DNA of 64,000 nucleotides. It comes from Microbacterium sp. LWH7-1.2 (GTDB lineage Bacteria; Actinomycetota; Actinomycetes; Actinomycetales; Microbacteriaceae). The stretch is taken from positions 4,216,001 to 4,280,000 of the forward strand of contig NZ_CP151637.1 of NCBI RefSeq assembly GCF_038397755.1, read 5' to 3'. Below are positions 33,230 to 39,677 of this stretch, piece after piece; positions within the stretch are counted from its first letter, which is position 1; every line of letters starts with the position of its first letter. The translations under genes were made by a program, and so were the position numbers. The notes under the pieces were generated by a model that was given only the letters and a program-made list of their open reading frames with translations, ran no database searches and was not told the DNA's origin.

Positions 33230-33738
33230 TCACAGTCCGCGAGATGACTGCCGACGATTGGCCGGCGGTCGGGGCGATCTACACGCAAGGGATCGAGGAC
33301 GGGGAGGCGACCTTCGAAGTCGCCACCCCTACCTGGGCGGCGTTTGACGCCGGGAAGCTTCGCAACGTTCGCTTCGTCGCCGTGGACACCGACGGCTTGC
33401 TCGTGGGCTGGGTGGCCGCGTCACCGGTCTCCTCGCGACCCGCGTACCGCGGGGTTGTCGAGCATTCCGTGTACATCGACCGAGCTGCACGTGGTCGCGG
33501 CGTCGGGCGCGTGCTGCTCGACGCCTTCATCGCCGCGTCAGAGCAAGCCGGGATCTGGACGATCCAGTCGAGCATCTTCCCCGAGAACGCCGCCAGCCGC
33601 CGGCTCCACGAATCCGCGGGGTTCCGGACGGTGGGTCGACGGGAACGCATCGCCCGGTCGGGGACAGGACCTCACGCCGGGATGTGGCGCGACACACTGC
33701 TCATCGAGCGCCGCAGCGCTGTCGTCGACGGCGGCTGA
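33226..33738 (+). CDS. GNAT N-acetyltransferase, ArsN1/phosphinothricin acetyltransferase type
   Basis: The GTG at 33226 overlaps the preceding stop (GTGA). The 170-residue protein matches the phosphinothricin acetyltransferase family: IYTQGIEDGEATFEVATPTW, VVEHSVYIDRAARGRGVGRVLLDAFI (acetyl-CoA loop RGRGVG) and SIFPENAASRRLHESAGFRTVGRRER. ArsN1 members acetylate the amino group of arsinothricin, an organoarsenical antibiotic, and are encoded in ars operons. Co-translation with the flavoprotein in an arsR-controlled unit favours ArsN; acetylation of phosphinothricin-like amino acids is the alternative. Confidence 0.85.
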   Translation: MITVREMTADDWPAVGAIYTQGIEDGEATFEVATPTWAAFDAGKLRNVRFVAVDTDGLLVGWVAASPVSSRPAYRGVVEHSVYIDRAARGRGVGRVLLDAFIAASEQAGIWTIQSSIFPENAASRRLHESAGFRTVGRRERIARSGTGPHAGMWRDTLLIERRSAVVDGG

Positions 33739-33741
33739 GCG

Positions 33742-34122
33742 GTGGACGAGTCGACCATCCGTCGCTTCAGCAGCGACGCGCGCATCCTGATCCTGGACAT
33801 CATCGACGAGGAACACGCGACCGACGTCGGGCAGGTCACAGTGGCATGGCAGGCACGGCAACCGTCGATGCGGTACGCCCAGGCGCACCGGTTGCCGCGA
33901 GTCGTGGGTCAACTGCTGTGGCAGCTCGAAAATCTGGAATGGGTCCGCAGGCACGGTGAGCAGCTCATGGTGACAGGTCTCGGCCGCAAAGCACAGGCGC
34001 TCGCGCGGCGCGCTCAATCAGGTGCAGTGAATGACTTGGGTGGAACGAATGGGGCGAACGCCGGCACGGCGTCGAAAGCGGCAGCCGCGCCGGCGACGAA
34101 ACCGTCCGGACGTACCAGGTAG
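33742..34122 (+). CDS. Conserved hypothetical small protein, possible winged helix
   Basis: GTG 33742, three bases after the acetyltransferase stop, begins a 126-residue frame. The first 90 residues look like a small helical or winged-helix domain (ARILILDIIDEEHATDVGQVTVAWQA, HRLPRVVGQLLWQLENLEWV, ending QLMVTGLGRKAQAL). The last 35 residues are Ala/Gly/Thr-rich and read antisense through the end of the convergent FAD monooxygenase gene. I cannot name a function; a DNA-binding accessory protein is only a guess from the winged-helix look. Confidence 0.6.
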   Translation: MDESTIRRFSSDARILILDIIDEEHATDVGQVTVAWQARQPSMRYAQAHRLPRVVGQLLWQLENLEWVRRHGEQLMVTGLGRKAQALARRAQSGAVNDLGGTNGANAGTASKAAAAPATKPSGRTR

Positions 34123-35540
34123 AGACGGTCGGTGCGCAGCCGACGATATGGGTCTGCCGGAAAGCTCACCGCAGCGATCCCAAGAGATGCGGCGACAACA
34201 CTGACCGCTGCGGGATCGGCGAACCCGTAGCTGTGCAGCTGCCACGTGAAGTGCCGGAGCGCAGCGTAGTTGCCGCCGGTCCACGGCAGTCGTCGACCTA
34301 CGATGCGGTCGCGCCGGCCGCGGGTGCTCCGCTTCTGCTCGTCCGACATCCAGTAATGGATACGAATCTGGGCGAGGTAGCCGTAGATGCGCTGGGTGCC
34401 GATGACGCGCGGCATGATCCGCACGGCGATCGGTGCGACGACGGGCACCACCCGGCTGCGCACGAAGCGCGCGGACCGCTTGGCCGAGGTGATCCGATTG
34501 AAGGCGGCATCCGTGCTTGTGACTAGGCGGGACGCGACCGGTCGCCGTTCCGCTTCGTAGCGGTCGAGGATGCGGGGGTCAGCGCCGCGCAGCACGACGT
34601 CGGCGAGCTTGCAGGCCAGGTTGTGCGCATCCTGAAGGCCGGTGTTCATGCCCTGCGCGCCGACCGGGGAGTGCACATGCGCGGCGTCGCCGACCAGGAA
34701 CACCGGACCGGATCGGAAATGGGTGGCGAGACGGTGGTGCACGCGATAGCTCGAGGCCCACGCCGTCGCACTGAAGCTCACGTTGAACTCGCGCTGCAGC
34801 CGACGTCGCACGAGGCCCTCCAGGTCCGGGTCGTCGCTCTCCACCACGCCGAGAAGCCGATCATGACCGCCCGGGCCCATCGGGAACGTGAGGAGGAAGT
34901 CGTCGCGGGCAAAGCGCAGGTTCACCGCTTGGCGGACCAGCCCGCGTGTGCCGATCGCGTCGATGACGTAGAACCGTCGGGGATTGGTCGTGCCCTCGAA
35001 TGACAGACCGAGCTGCTCGCGTACGGGCGAGGATGCGCCGTCCGCGGCGATGCACCATCGCGCGTGGATGGTCCTGGGGCCTCGCGGTGTCGCCACCTCG
35101 ACGGTCACCGGTAACGGCGCGGCCTCGTCGATCTCGATGGACGTGAGTGCATGCCGCCACCGGAGGTCACCGCCGGCATCCGTGAGACCTTGGGCGAGGA
35201 GGCGCTCATTCCTGCTCTGTTCGAGGACGTGGATGCCGGGAAACGGTGTCAGGGTGCGGCCGAACGCCGCGAAGCTCACCGCCGGGAACGTCCGGGCGCC
35301 GTAACCCGGCACGATCTTGGGCGACCGCTGCGCCTCCCTCGCCACCTCATCCGCAAGCCCCAACTGCGCGTACAGCTCCATCGACCGCGCCTGCAAGGCG
35401 AGGGCCCGCGACTCGCGGGTCGGCCCGTCCTTACCGTCGATCACCACGGCTCTCACGCCGAGCCGCGCCAAGCACAGGGCAGCCATCAGACCGCTCGGCC
35501 CCGCCCCGACGACCAGCACCTCCGTCTGCTCCACGTTCAT
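34014..35540 (-). CDS. FAD-dependent monooxygenase (PHBH/aromatic hydroxylase type)
   Basis: The start at 35540 (MNVEQTEVLVVGAGPSG) gives 508 residues. All three class A flavoprotein monooxygenase motifs are visible: GAGPSG at 12-17, the DG motif CIAADGASSPVREQLGL, and the GD motif VFLVGDAAHVHSPVGAQGMNTGLQDAHNL. The last 130 residues form a thioredoxin-like tail. Such enzymes hydroxylate aromatic or other organic substrates with NAD(P)H and O2. It is divergent from the arsR-arsC fusion, whose operator lies in the shared promoter region, so arsenic control is likely although the substrate is unknown. Starts at 35597 and 35642 are possible but weaker. Confidence 0.85.
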   Translation of the reverse strand: MNVEQTEVLVVGAGPSGLMAALCLARLGVRAVVIDGKDGPTRESRALALQARSMELYAQLGLADEVAREAQRSPKIVPGYGARTFPAVSFAAFGRTLTPFPGIHVLEQSRNERLLAQGLTDAGGDLRWRHALTSIEIDEAAPLPVTVEVATPRGPRTIHARWCIAADGASSPVREQLGLSFEGTTNPRRFYVIDAIGTRGLVRQAVNLRFARDDFLLTFPMGPGGHDRLLGVVESDDPDLEGLVRRRLQREFNVSFSATAWASSYRVHHRLATHFRSGPVFLVGDAAHVHSPVGAQGMNTGLQDAHNLACKLADVVLRGADPRILDRYEAERRPVASRLVTSTDAAFNRITSAKRSARFVRSRVVPVVAPIAVRIMPRVIGTQRIYGYLAQIRIHYWMSDEQKRSTRGRRDRIVGRRLPWTGGNYAALRHFTWQLHSYGFADPAAVSVVAASLGIAAVSFPADPYRRLRTDRLYLVRPDGFVAGAAAAFDAVPAFAPFVPPKSFTAPD

Positions 35541-35632
35541 GGCAGCCACATCACGAGAATCTCCAACGCACAACGGCACGTCAACGGCATCGCTCATGCC
35601 GGCCGCTTCAAGTCGATCGAGGGAGTCGGGAG

Positions 35633-35648
35633 ATAGACTCATGTCTAT
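35633..35648. promoter_or_regulatory. ArsR-type operator at the second arsR-arsC fusion
   Basis: ATAGA-CTCATG-TCTAT (arms extend to ATAGAC/GTCTAT) shares arms and spacing with the sites at 18152 and 36538. It covers a -10-like TAGACT and the start codon region of the fusion gene, and lies upstream of the divergent FAD monooxygenase. Confidence 0.8.
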
Positions 35649-36534
35649 GGATTCGACGGCCGCTCCCGCACTGACGGTGCTCGCCGACCCCACCCGTGCG
35701 CGTATCCTGCGCCTGATCCTCGACGCTCCGGACGGGCGACAACTGGTCGGCCGGCTCGCTGACCAGCTCGGCTTCCGCCAGCCGACCGTCAGTCACCACA
35801 TGCGTGCGCTCCTCGACGCCGGTGTGGTCACTCGCGAGCCCGAAGGCAGGCGTGTCTGGTACTCCATCAACCCGGACCAGAGCGAGCTGGTGACCACCGT
35901 TCTCGGTGGCGTCACGACAGGCGAACCGGAACCGGACCTGGGGCGAGTGGTAGCAGATCTTCAGGGTCGCTTCCATGGTGTCATCGGCCCCGAGACGGTG
36001 GAGCGGTACGTGCGGGAAAGTCACGCGTTACTGGCCGCCCGTGAGTCGACGCCCCTGCTCGCCTCACGTACGGCGGCCTTCGCCGCCCAGCGCCTCACCG
36101 ACCTGCTCCGCGTCGACGAGAGCACCCGGTCAGTGCCCGAGGTCCTGTTCGTCTGCGTTCAGAACGCCGGCCGCTCGCAGTTGGCCGCCGGAATCCTGCG
36201 ACAGCTGGCCGGCGACCGCATCGTCGTCCGCACCGCTGGCTCCGAACCCGCCGCCGATGTCCGAACATCCATCGTGAACGCGCTCGACGAGATCGGCGTG
36301 CCCATGTCCGGCGAGTTCCCCAAGCCCCTCACCGACGAAGCGGTTCGCGCCGCCGACTTTGTCATCACGATGGGCTGCGGAGATGCGTGCCCGATCTACC
36401 CGGGCCGCCGCTACCTGGATTGGGACATCGAAGATCCGGCCGGCAAGTCGCTCGCCGCCGTGCGGCGCATCCGCGACGACATCGACGGCCGCGTCCGAGA
36501 CCTGCTCGCGGGCATGCAACTCGCGGTGGTGTAA
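35647..36534 (+). CDS. ArsR-ArsC fusion (copy 2), repressor plus arsenate reductase
   Basis: The 295-residue protein is collinear with the copy at 18166: ArsR winged helix (1-85, FRQPTVSHHMRALLDAGVV), three-helix bundle (100-150) and arsenate reductase with C170-VQNAG-R176, C244 and C248 (MGCGDACP). No cysteine occurs before C170. It should reduce arsenate to arsenite and also repress its own promoter. An in-frame ATG at 35641 would add two residues; both lie inside the operator and fit leaderless transcription. It starts the rightward operon of three further ArsC-like genes. Confidence 0.92.
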   Translation: MDSTAAPALTVLADPTRARILRLILDAPDGRQLVGRLADQLGFRQPTVSHHMRALLDAGVVTREPEGRRVWYSINPDQSELVTTVLGGVTTGEPEPDLGRVVADLQGRFHGVIGPETVERYVRESHALLAARESTPLLASRTAAFAAQRLTDLLRVDESTRSVPEVLFVCVQNAGRSQLAAGILRQLAGDRIVVRTAGSEPAADVRTSIVNALDEIGVPMSGEFPKPLTDEAVRAADFVITMGCGDACPIYPGRRYLDWDIEDPAGKSLAAVRRIRDDIDGRVRDLLAGMQLAVV

Positions 36535-36537
36535 TCC

Positions 36538-36553
36538 ATAGATATTGGTCTAT
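36538..36553 (+). promoter_or_regulatory. ArsR-type operator and internal promoter before arsC
   Basis: ATAGA-TATTGG-TCTAT, flanked by C and G to give 6-bp arms, begins four bases after the stop of the fusion gene. It contains a -10-like TAGATA, so arsC can be transcribed on its own under the same repressor. Confidence 0.78.
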
Positions 36554-36578
36554 GCTTCTCGTGAGAGAAGGAGACCTG

Positions 36579-36998
36579 ATGAGCGAAGACAAGCCCACCG
36601 TCCTGTTCGTCTGCGTTCACAACGCGGGACGTTCGCAGATGGCCGCCGGCTATCTCCGGGCGCTCGGCGGCGACGATGTCGAGGTGCTTTCGGCGGGATC
36701 CGCACCCAAAGACTCGATCAACCCCGTCGCCGTCGAGGCGATGGCGGAAGAAGACATCGACATCGCCGGAAACACACCCAAGGTCCTGACCGTCGACGCT
36801 GTGCGTGAGTCGGATGTCGTCATCACGATGGGCTGCGGCGACGCTTGTCCCATCTTCCCTGGCAAGCGCTACGAAGACTGGGAACTGGACGACCCGGCTG
36901 GTCAGGGGATCGACGCCGTGCGGCCGATCCGCGACGAGATCCGCCGCCGGGTCGAGCTTCTGCTGACGGAGATCCTTCCCGCCCGGGGTGCGGCGTGA
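36579..36998 (+). CDS. arsC: Arsenate reductase, LMW-PTP type
   Basis: From the ATG at 36579, with AGAAGGAGA before it, the protein has 139 residues, the usual length of thioredoxin- or mycothiol-linked ArsC. Catalytic loop C12-VHNAG-R18 and distal C86 and C90 in MGCGDACPIFPGKRYEDW are all present. It reduces arsenate to arsenite in the cytoplasm. An in-frame ATG at 36552, at the expected transcription start, could give a nine-residue longer leaderless form. The end overlaps the next gene by four bases (GTGA). Confidence 0.93.
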   Translation: MSEDKPTVLFVCVHNAGRSQMAAGYLRALGGDDVEVLSAGSAPKDSINPVAVEAMAEEDIDIAGNTPKVLTVDAVRESDVVITMGCGDACPIFPGKRYEDWELDDPAGQGIDAVRPIRDEIRRRVELLLTEILPARGAA

Positions 36999-37639
36999 TC
37001 GGCGGGGCAGGGCAGGGCGCGCTCCTCGCGCCGGACTCGGTGCTGCATCGCGCGGCGGAGCGACTAGCGCAACAGTTCGCTGGGATGGTCAACGAGGAGA
37101 CGGTGGAGCGGGTGGTGTTCGAGTCGTACACCGGCCTGGCCCGTACCGCGGCCGTGAGGACCCATCTTCCCAGCCTCGCCGAAAAATTCGCACGCGACCG
37201 GCTGACCGCGCTCGCCCAGTCGAAGGGCCTCATCGCTAAGCGCGTCCCCGAGGTGCTGTTCGTGTGCGTGCAGAACTCCGGGCGATCCCAAATGGCAGCC
37301 GCACTCACCCGGCAGATCGCCGGGGGTCGCGTCCACGTGCGCTCGGCCGGCTCGCAGCCGGGTGAGCGCATTCTTCCTGAGGTTGCGCTGGTCCTCGCCG
37401 AGATCGACCTGGATGTCACCGAAGAGTTTCCCAAGCCGCTCACCGATGACGTGGTCCGGGCCGCGGACGCGGTGATCACCATGGGCTGCGGCGACGCTTG
37501 CCCGCTGTATCCGGGCAAGCGGTACCTGGACTGGCAGCTCGACGACCCGGCGGACCTCGATCTGGATGGTGTCCGGCGCGTCCGTGACGACATTCGGGGC
37601 CGCGTCGAACACCTCCTTTCCGAGCTGATCCCCGTCTGA
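36995..37639 (+). CDS. Arsenate reductase with N-terminal three-helix bundle
   Basis: GTG 36995 overlaps the arsC stop. The 214-residue protein has an N-terminal helical domain (residues 12-80, SVLHRAAERLAQQFAGMVNEETVERVVFESY), the same domain that links ArsR and ArsC in the fusion genes, then an ArsC domain with C91-VQNSG-R97, C164 and C168. It looks like a fusion protein without its ArsR part. Actinobacterial enzymes of this layout are annotated as arsenate-mycothiol transferases. Having a second complete reductase right after arsC suggests different thiol partners. Confidence 0.9.
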   Translation: MIGGAGQGALLAPDSVLHRAAERLAQQFAGMVNEETVERVVFESYTGLARTAAVRTHLPSLAEKFARDRLTALAQSKGLIAKRVPEVLFVCVQNSGRSQMAAALTRQIAGGRVHVRSAGSQPGERILPEVALVLAEIDLDVTEEFPKPLTDDVVRAADAVITMGCGDACPLYPGKRYLDWQLDDPADLDLDGVRRVRDDIRGRVEHLLSELIPV

Positions 37640-37676
37640 CTCGCCCGATTCAGACGCTGCCGACCCAAGGAGCAGC

Positions 37677-39059
37677 ATGCACATCGTCGCCATCGGCGGC
37701 AGCGACGCGGGTATCTCCGCCGCGCTGCGCGCCCGTGAACTCGACCAGTCCGCCGACGTCACCGTGGTGGTCGCCGACGAGTACCCGAACTACTCGATCT
37801 GCGGCATCCCGTACTACTTCTCCGGCGACGTGCAGCCCTGGCAGTCGCTGGCGCACCGCACGCACGCCGACCTGGAGGCGACCGGGATGCAGCTGCGGCT
37901 GAACACCCTGGCCACTCGGATCGACGTCGCCGATCGTCGGCTTGTCGTGCAGGACGACCACGGCGAATCGACCATCGCCTACGACGAACTGATCGTCGGC
38001 ACCGGCGCCCTCCCCGCTTACGCCGGCATCGAGGGACTCGGCGAGCTGGGCCCCGAGGACGGGGTCCACGTCATCCACTCGATGGGCGACACGTTCGCCC
38101 TCGATACGCACCTGGCCGACCGGGACCCGCGCGCCGCGGTCATCATCGGCGCGGGCTACGTCGGGCTCGAGATGGCCGAAGGGTTCCGCACGCGCGGCAT
38201 GCAGGTCATCCAGCTGCAGCGCGGCCCCGAGGTGCTCTCCACACTCGACCCCGAACTCGCATCCGCGGTGCGGGAGGAACTCGTCGCGCACGGCGTCGAC
38301 GTGCACACCGACACCACGGTCAGGGCGGTCACCAAGACCGACACCGGGCTCGTCGTGCACGCCGAGCACCGCGGTGAGCCGGTGTCCCACGCCGCCGATC
38401 TCGTGCTCGCCGTCGTCGGCGTCCGCCCGAACACCGCCCTGCTCGAGCAGGCCGGCGCCCGCCTGGGCGCCGGACGTGCGGTGGTGGTCGACGACCGGAT
38501 GCAGACCGGCCTCCCGCACGTTCTCGCAGCCGGGGACGGCGTCGTCACGCATCACCGCCTGCTCGGCACGACCTACCTTCCGCTCGGCACGACCGCTCAC
38601 AAGCAGCGCCGTATCGCCGGCGAGAACGCCCTCGGCGGCCAGGCACGCTTCGCCGGCTCCGTCGGCACCCAGGTGGTCAAGGTCTTCGACCTCGTCGCCG
38701 CCCGCGCCGGGTTGCGGGAGCATGAGGCCGCGGCGGCCGGATACGCGCCGGCGACCACCCAATCCGTCGCCGACGATCACAAGCGCTACTACCCGGGCGC
38801 CCAACCGATCAGCATGCGCATCACCGGCGACCGCGACACCGGTCTGCTGCTGGGCGCGCAGATGGTCGGCCGGCTCGGCACCGAAACCGCCAAACGCATC
38901 GACACCTTCGCCACCGCGCTGTTCGCCGGCCTCACCATCGAGCAGATCAGCGACCTCGATCTCTCCTATACCCCGCCGCTCGGATCGCCCTGGGACGCGG
39001 TACAAGCCGCCGCCCAAGCCTGGAGTAGAGCGCACCAGCCGATCGGAGCTTCCGCATGA
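37677..39059 (+). CDS. FAD-dependent pyridine nucleotide-disulfide oxidoreductase, CoA-disulfide-reductase-like
   Basis: The ATG at 37677 follows AAGGAGCAGC. The 460-residue protein has FAD and NAD(P) motifs (HIVAIGGSDAGISAALRAR; AVIIGAGYVGLEMAEGF), the single redox Cys42 in YPNYSICGIPYYFSG that marks CoA-disulfide reductases and NADH oxidases, and a dimerisation domain near the C-terminus. It may recycle a low-molecular-weight thiol or disulfide used by the arsenate reductases that flank it; it stands where other Microbacterium ars loci have a thioredoxin system. It overlaps the following ArsC-like gene by four bases. Confidence 0.88.
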   Translation: MHIVAIGGSDAGISAALRARELDQSADVTVVVADEYPNYSICGIPYYFSGDVQPWQSLAHRTHADLEATGMQLRLNTLATRIDVADRRLVVQDDHGESTIAYDELIVGTGALPAYAGIEGLGELGPEDGVHVIHSMGDTFALDTHLADRDPRAAVIIGAGYVGLEMAEGFRTRGMQVIQLQRGPEVLSTLDPELASAVREELVAHGVDVHTDTTVRAVTKTDTGLVVHAEHRGEPVSHAADLVLAVVGVRPNTALLEQAGARLGAGRAVVVDDRMQTGLPHVLAAGDGVVTHHRLLGTTYLPLGTTAHKQRRIAGENALGGQARFAGSVGTQVVKVFDLVAARAGLREHEAAAAGYAPATTQSVADDHKRYYPGAQPISMRITGDRDTGLLLGAQMVGRLGTETAKRIDTFATALFAGLTIEQISDLDLSYTPPLGSPWDAVQAAAQAWSRAHQPIGASA

Positions 39060-39508
39060 CCACCCCGCCCACGGTTCTGTTCATCTGCCAGCACAACGCC
39101 GGCCGGTCACAGCTCGGCGCCCACCTGCTAGAGGTCGTCGCACCCGGCCGCTTCGCCGCCACGAGCGCTGGCCTCAACCCCGCCGACGAGATCAACCCCG
39201 TCGTCGCCGAGTCGCTTCACGAGCTCGGCGTCGACACGTCGGGGGCCGAACCGCGGCTGGTCACTGACGCAGACCTGGCGACCGCCGACGTCGTCGTGAC
39301 CATGAAGCCGGGGCTTCCCCTCCCCGGCCCTGTCGCCGGGCGCCTCGTCGAGTGGGAGTTCCCGAACCCGGAGGCGTGGGACCTCGATGGCGTCCGTCGG
39401 CTGCGCGATGCGATCGCCGCCCGGACGCGGGAGCTTGCAGGAGATCTCGACCCACAGTCGGTTCAAGGCCGGACCGTCAACCCGCCGAACCCACAAGAAA
39501 AGTCCTGA
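39056..39508 (+). CDS. ArsC-like LMW-PTP protein lacking the distal cysteines
   Basis: The 150-residue protein keeps the catalytic loop C11-QHNAG-R17 but has TMKPGLPLPGP where ArsC has MGCGDACP, so C11 is its only cysteine. It cannot use the internal disulfide cascade; an external thiol or a phosphatase-like role is needed. A comparable ArsC3 without distal cysteines is known in Microbacterium sp. A33. Its ATGA start overlaps the flavoprotein gene, and a strong hairpin begins at its stop codon, so it is the last gene of the operon. Confidence 0.88.
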   Translation: MTTPPTVLFICQHNAGRSQLGAHLLEVVAPGRFAATSAGLNPADEINPVVAESLHELGVDTSGAEPRLVTDADLATADVVVTMKPGLPLPGPVAGRLVEWEFPNPEAWDLDGVRRLRDAIAARTRELAGDLDPQSVQGRTVNPPNPQEKS

Positions 39509-39546
39509 GCCGCGACTCGTTCGTAAACGATGTCGCGACTCAGGAC
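39502..39546. terminator. Strong hairpin ending the ars operon
   Basis: A stem of about 20 bp (left arm GTCCTGAGCCGCGACTCGTT, right arm 39526-39546, one bulged base and one wobble) encloses a CGTA loop. The ArsC-like stop codon is in the left arm. It also lies directly after the 3' end of the oppositely oriented tRNA-Ser gene and may terminate both. Confidence 0.88.
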
Positions 39547-39551
39547 AGGCG

Positions 39552-39636
39552 CGGAGGATGGGGGATTCGAACCCCCGAGGGCTTGCACCCAACACGCTTT
39601 CCAAGCGTGCGCCATAGGCCACTAGGCGAATCCTCC
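39552..39636 (-). tRNA. tRNA-Ser(GGA)
   Basis: Read on the minus strand, GGAGGAT pairs with ATCCTCC as acceptor stem with discriminator G. The T arm contains GGGGGTTCGAATCCCCC, the anticodon loop is TTGGAAA (anticodon GGA) on a GC-rich stem, and a long variable arm (GTTGGGTGCAAGCC) gives the class II shape of tRNA-Ser. CCA is not encoded. The 3' end faces the arsenic block. Confidence 0.95.
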
Positions 39637-39677
39637 AGGAGGCCCCGGAGGGCCGCCGACCATCCTACCCTGCTCGG

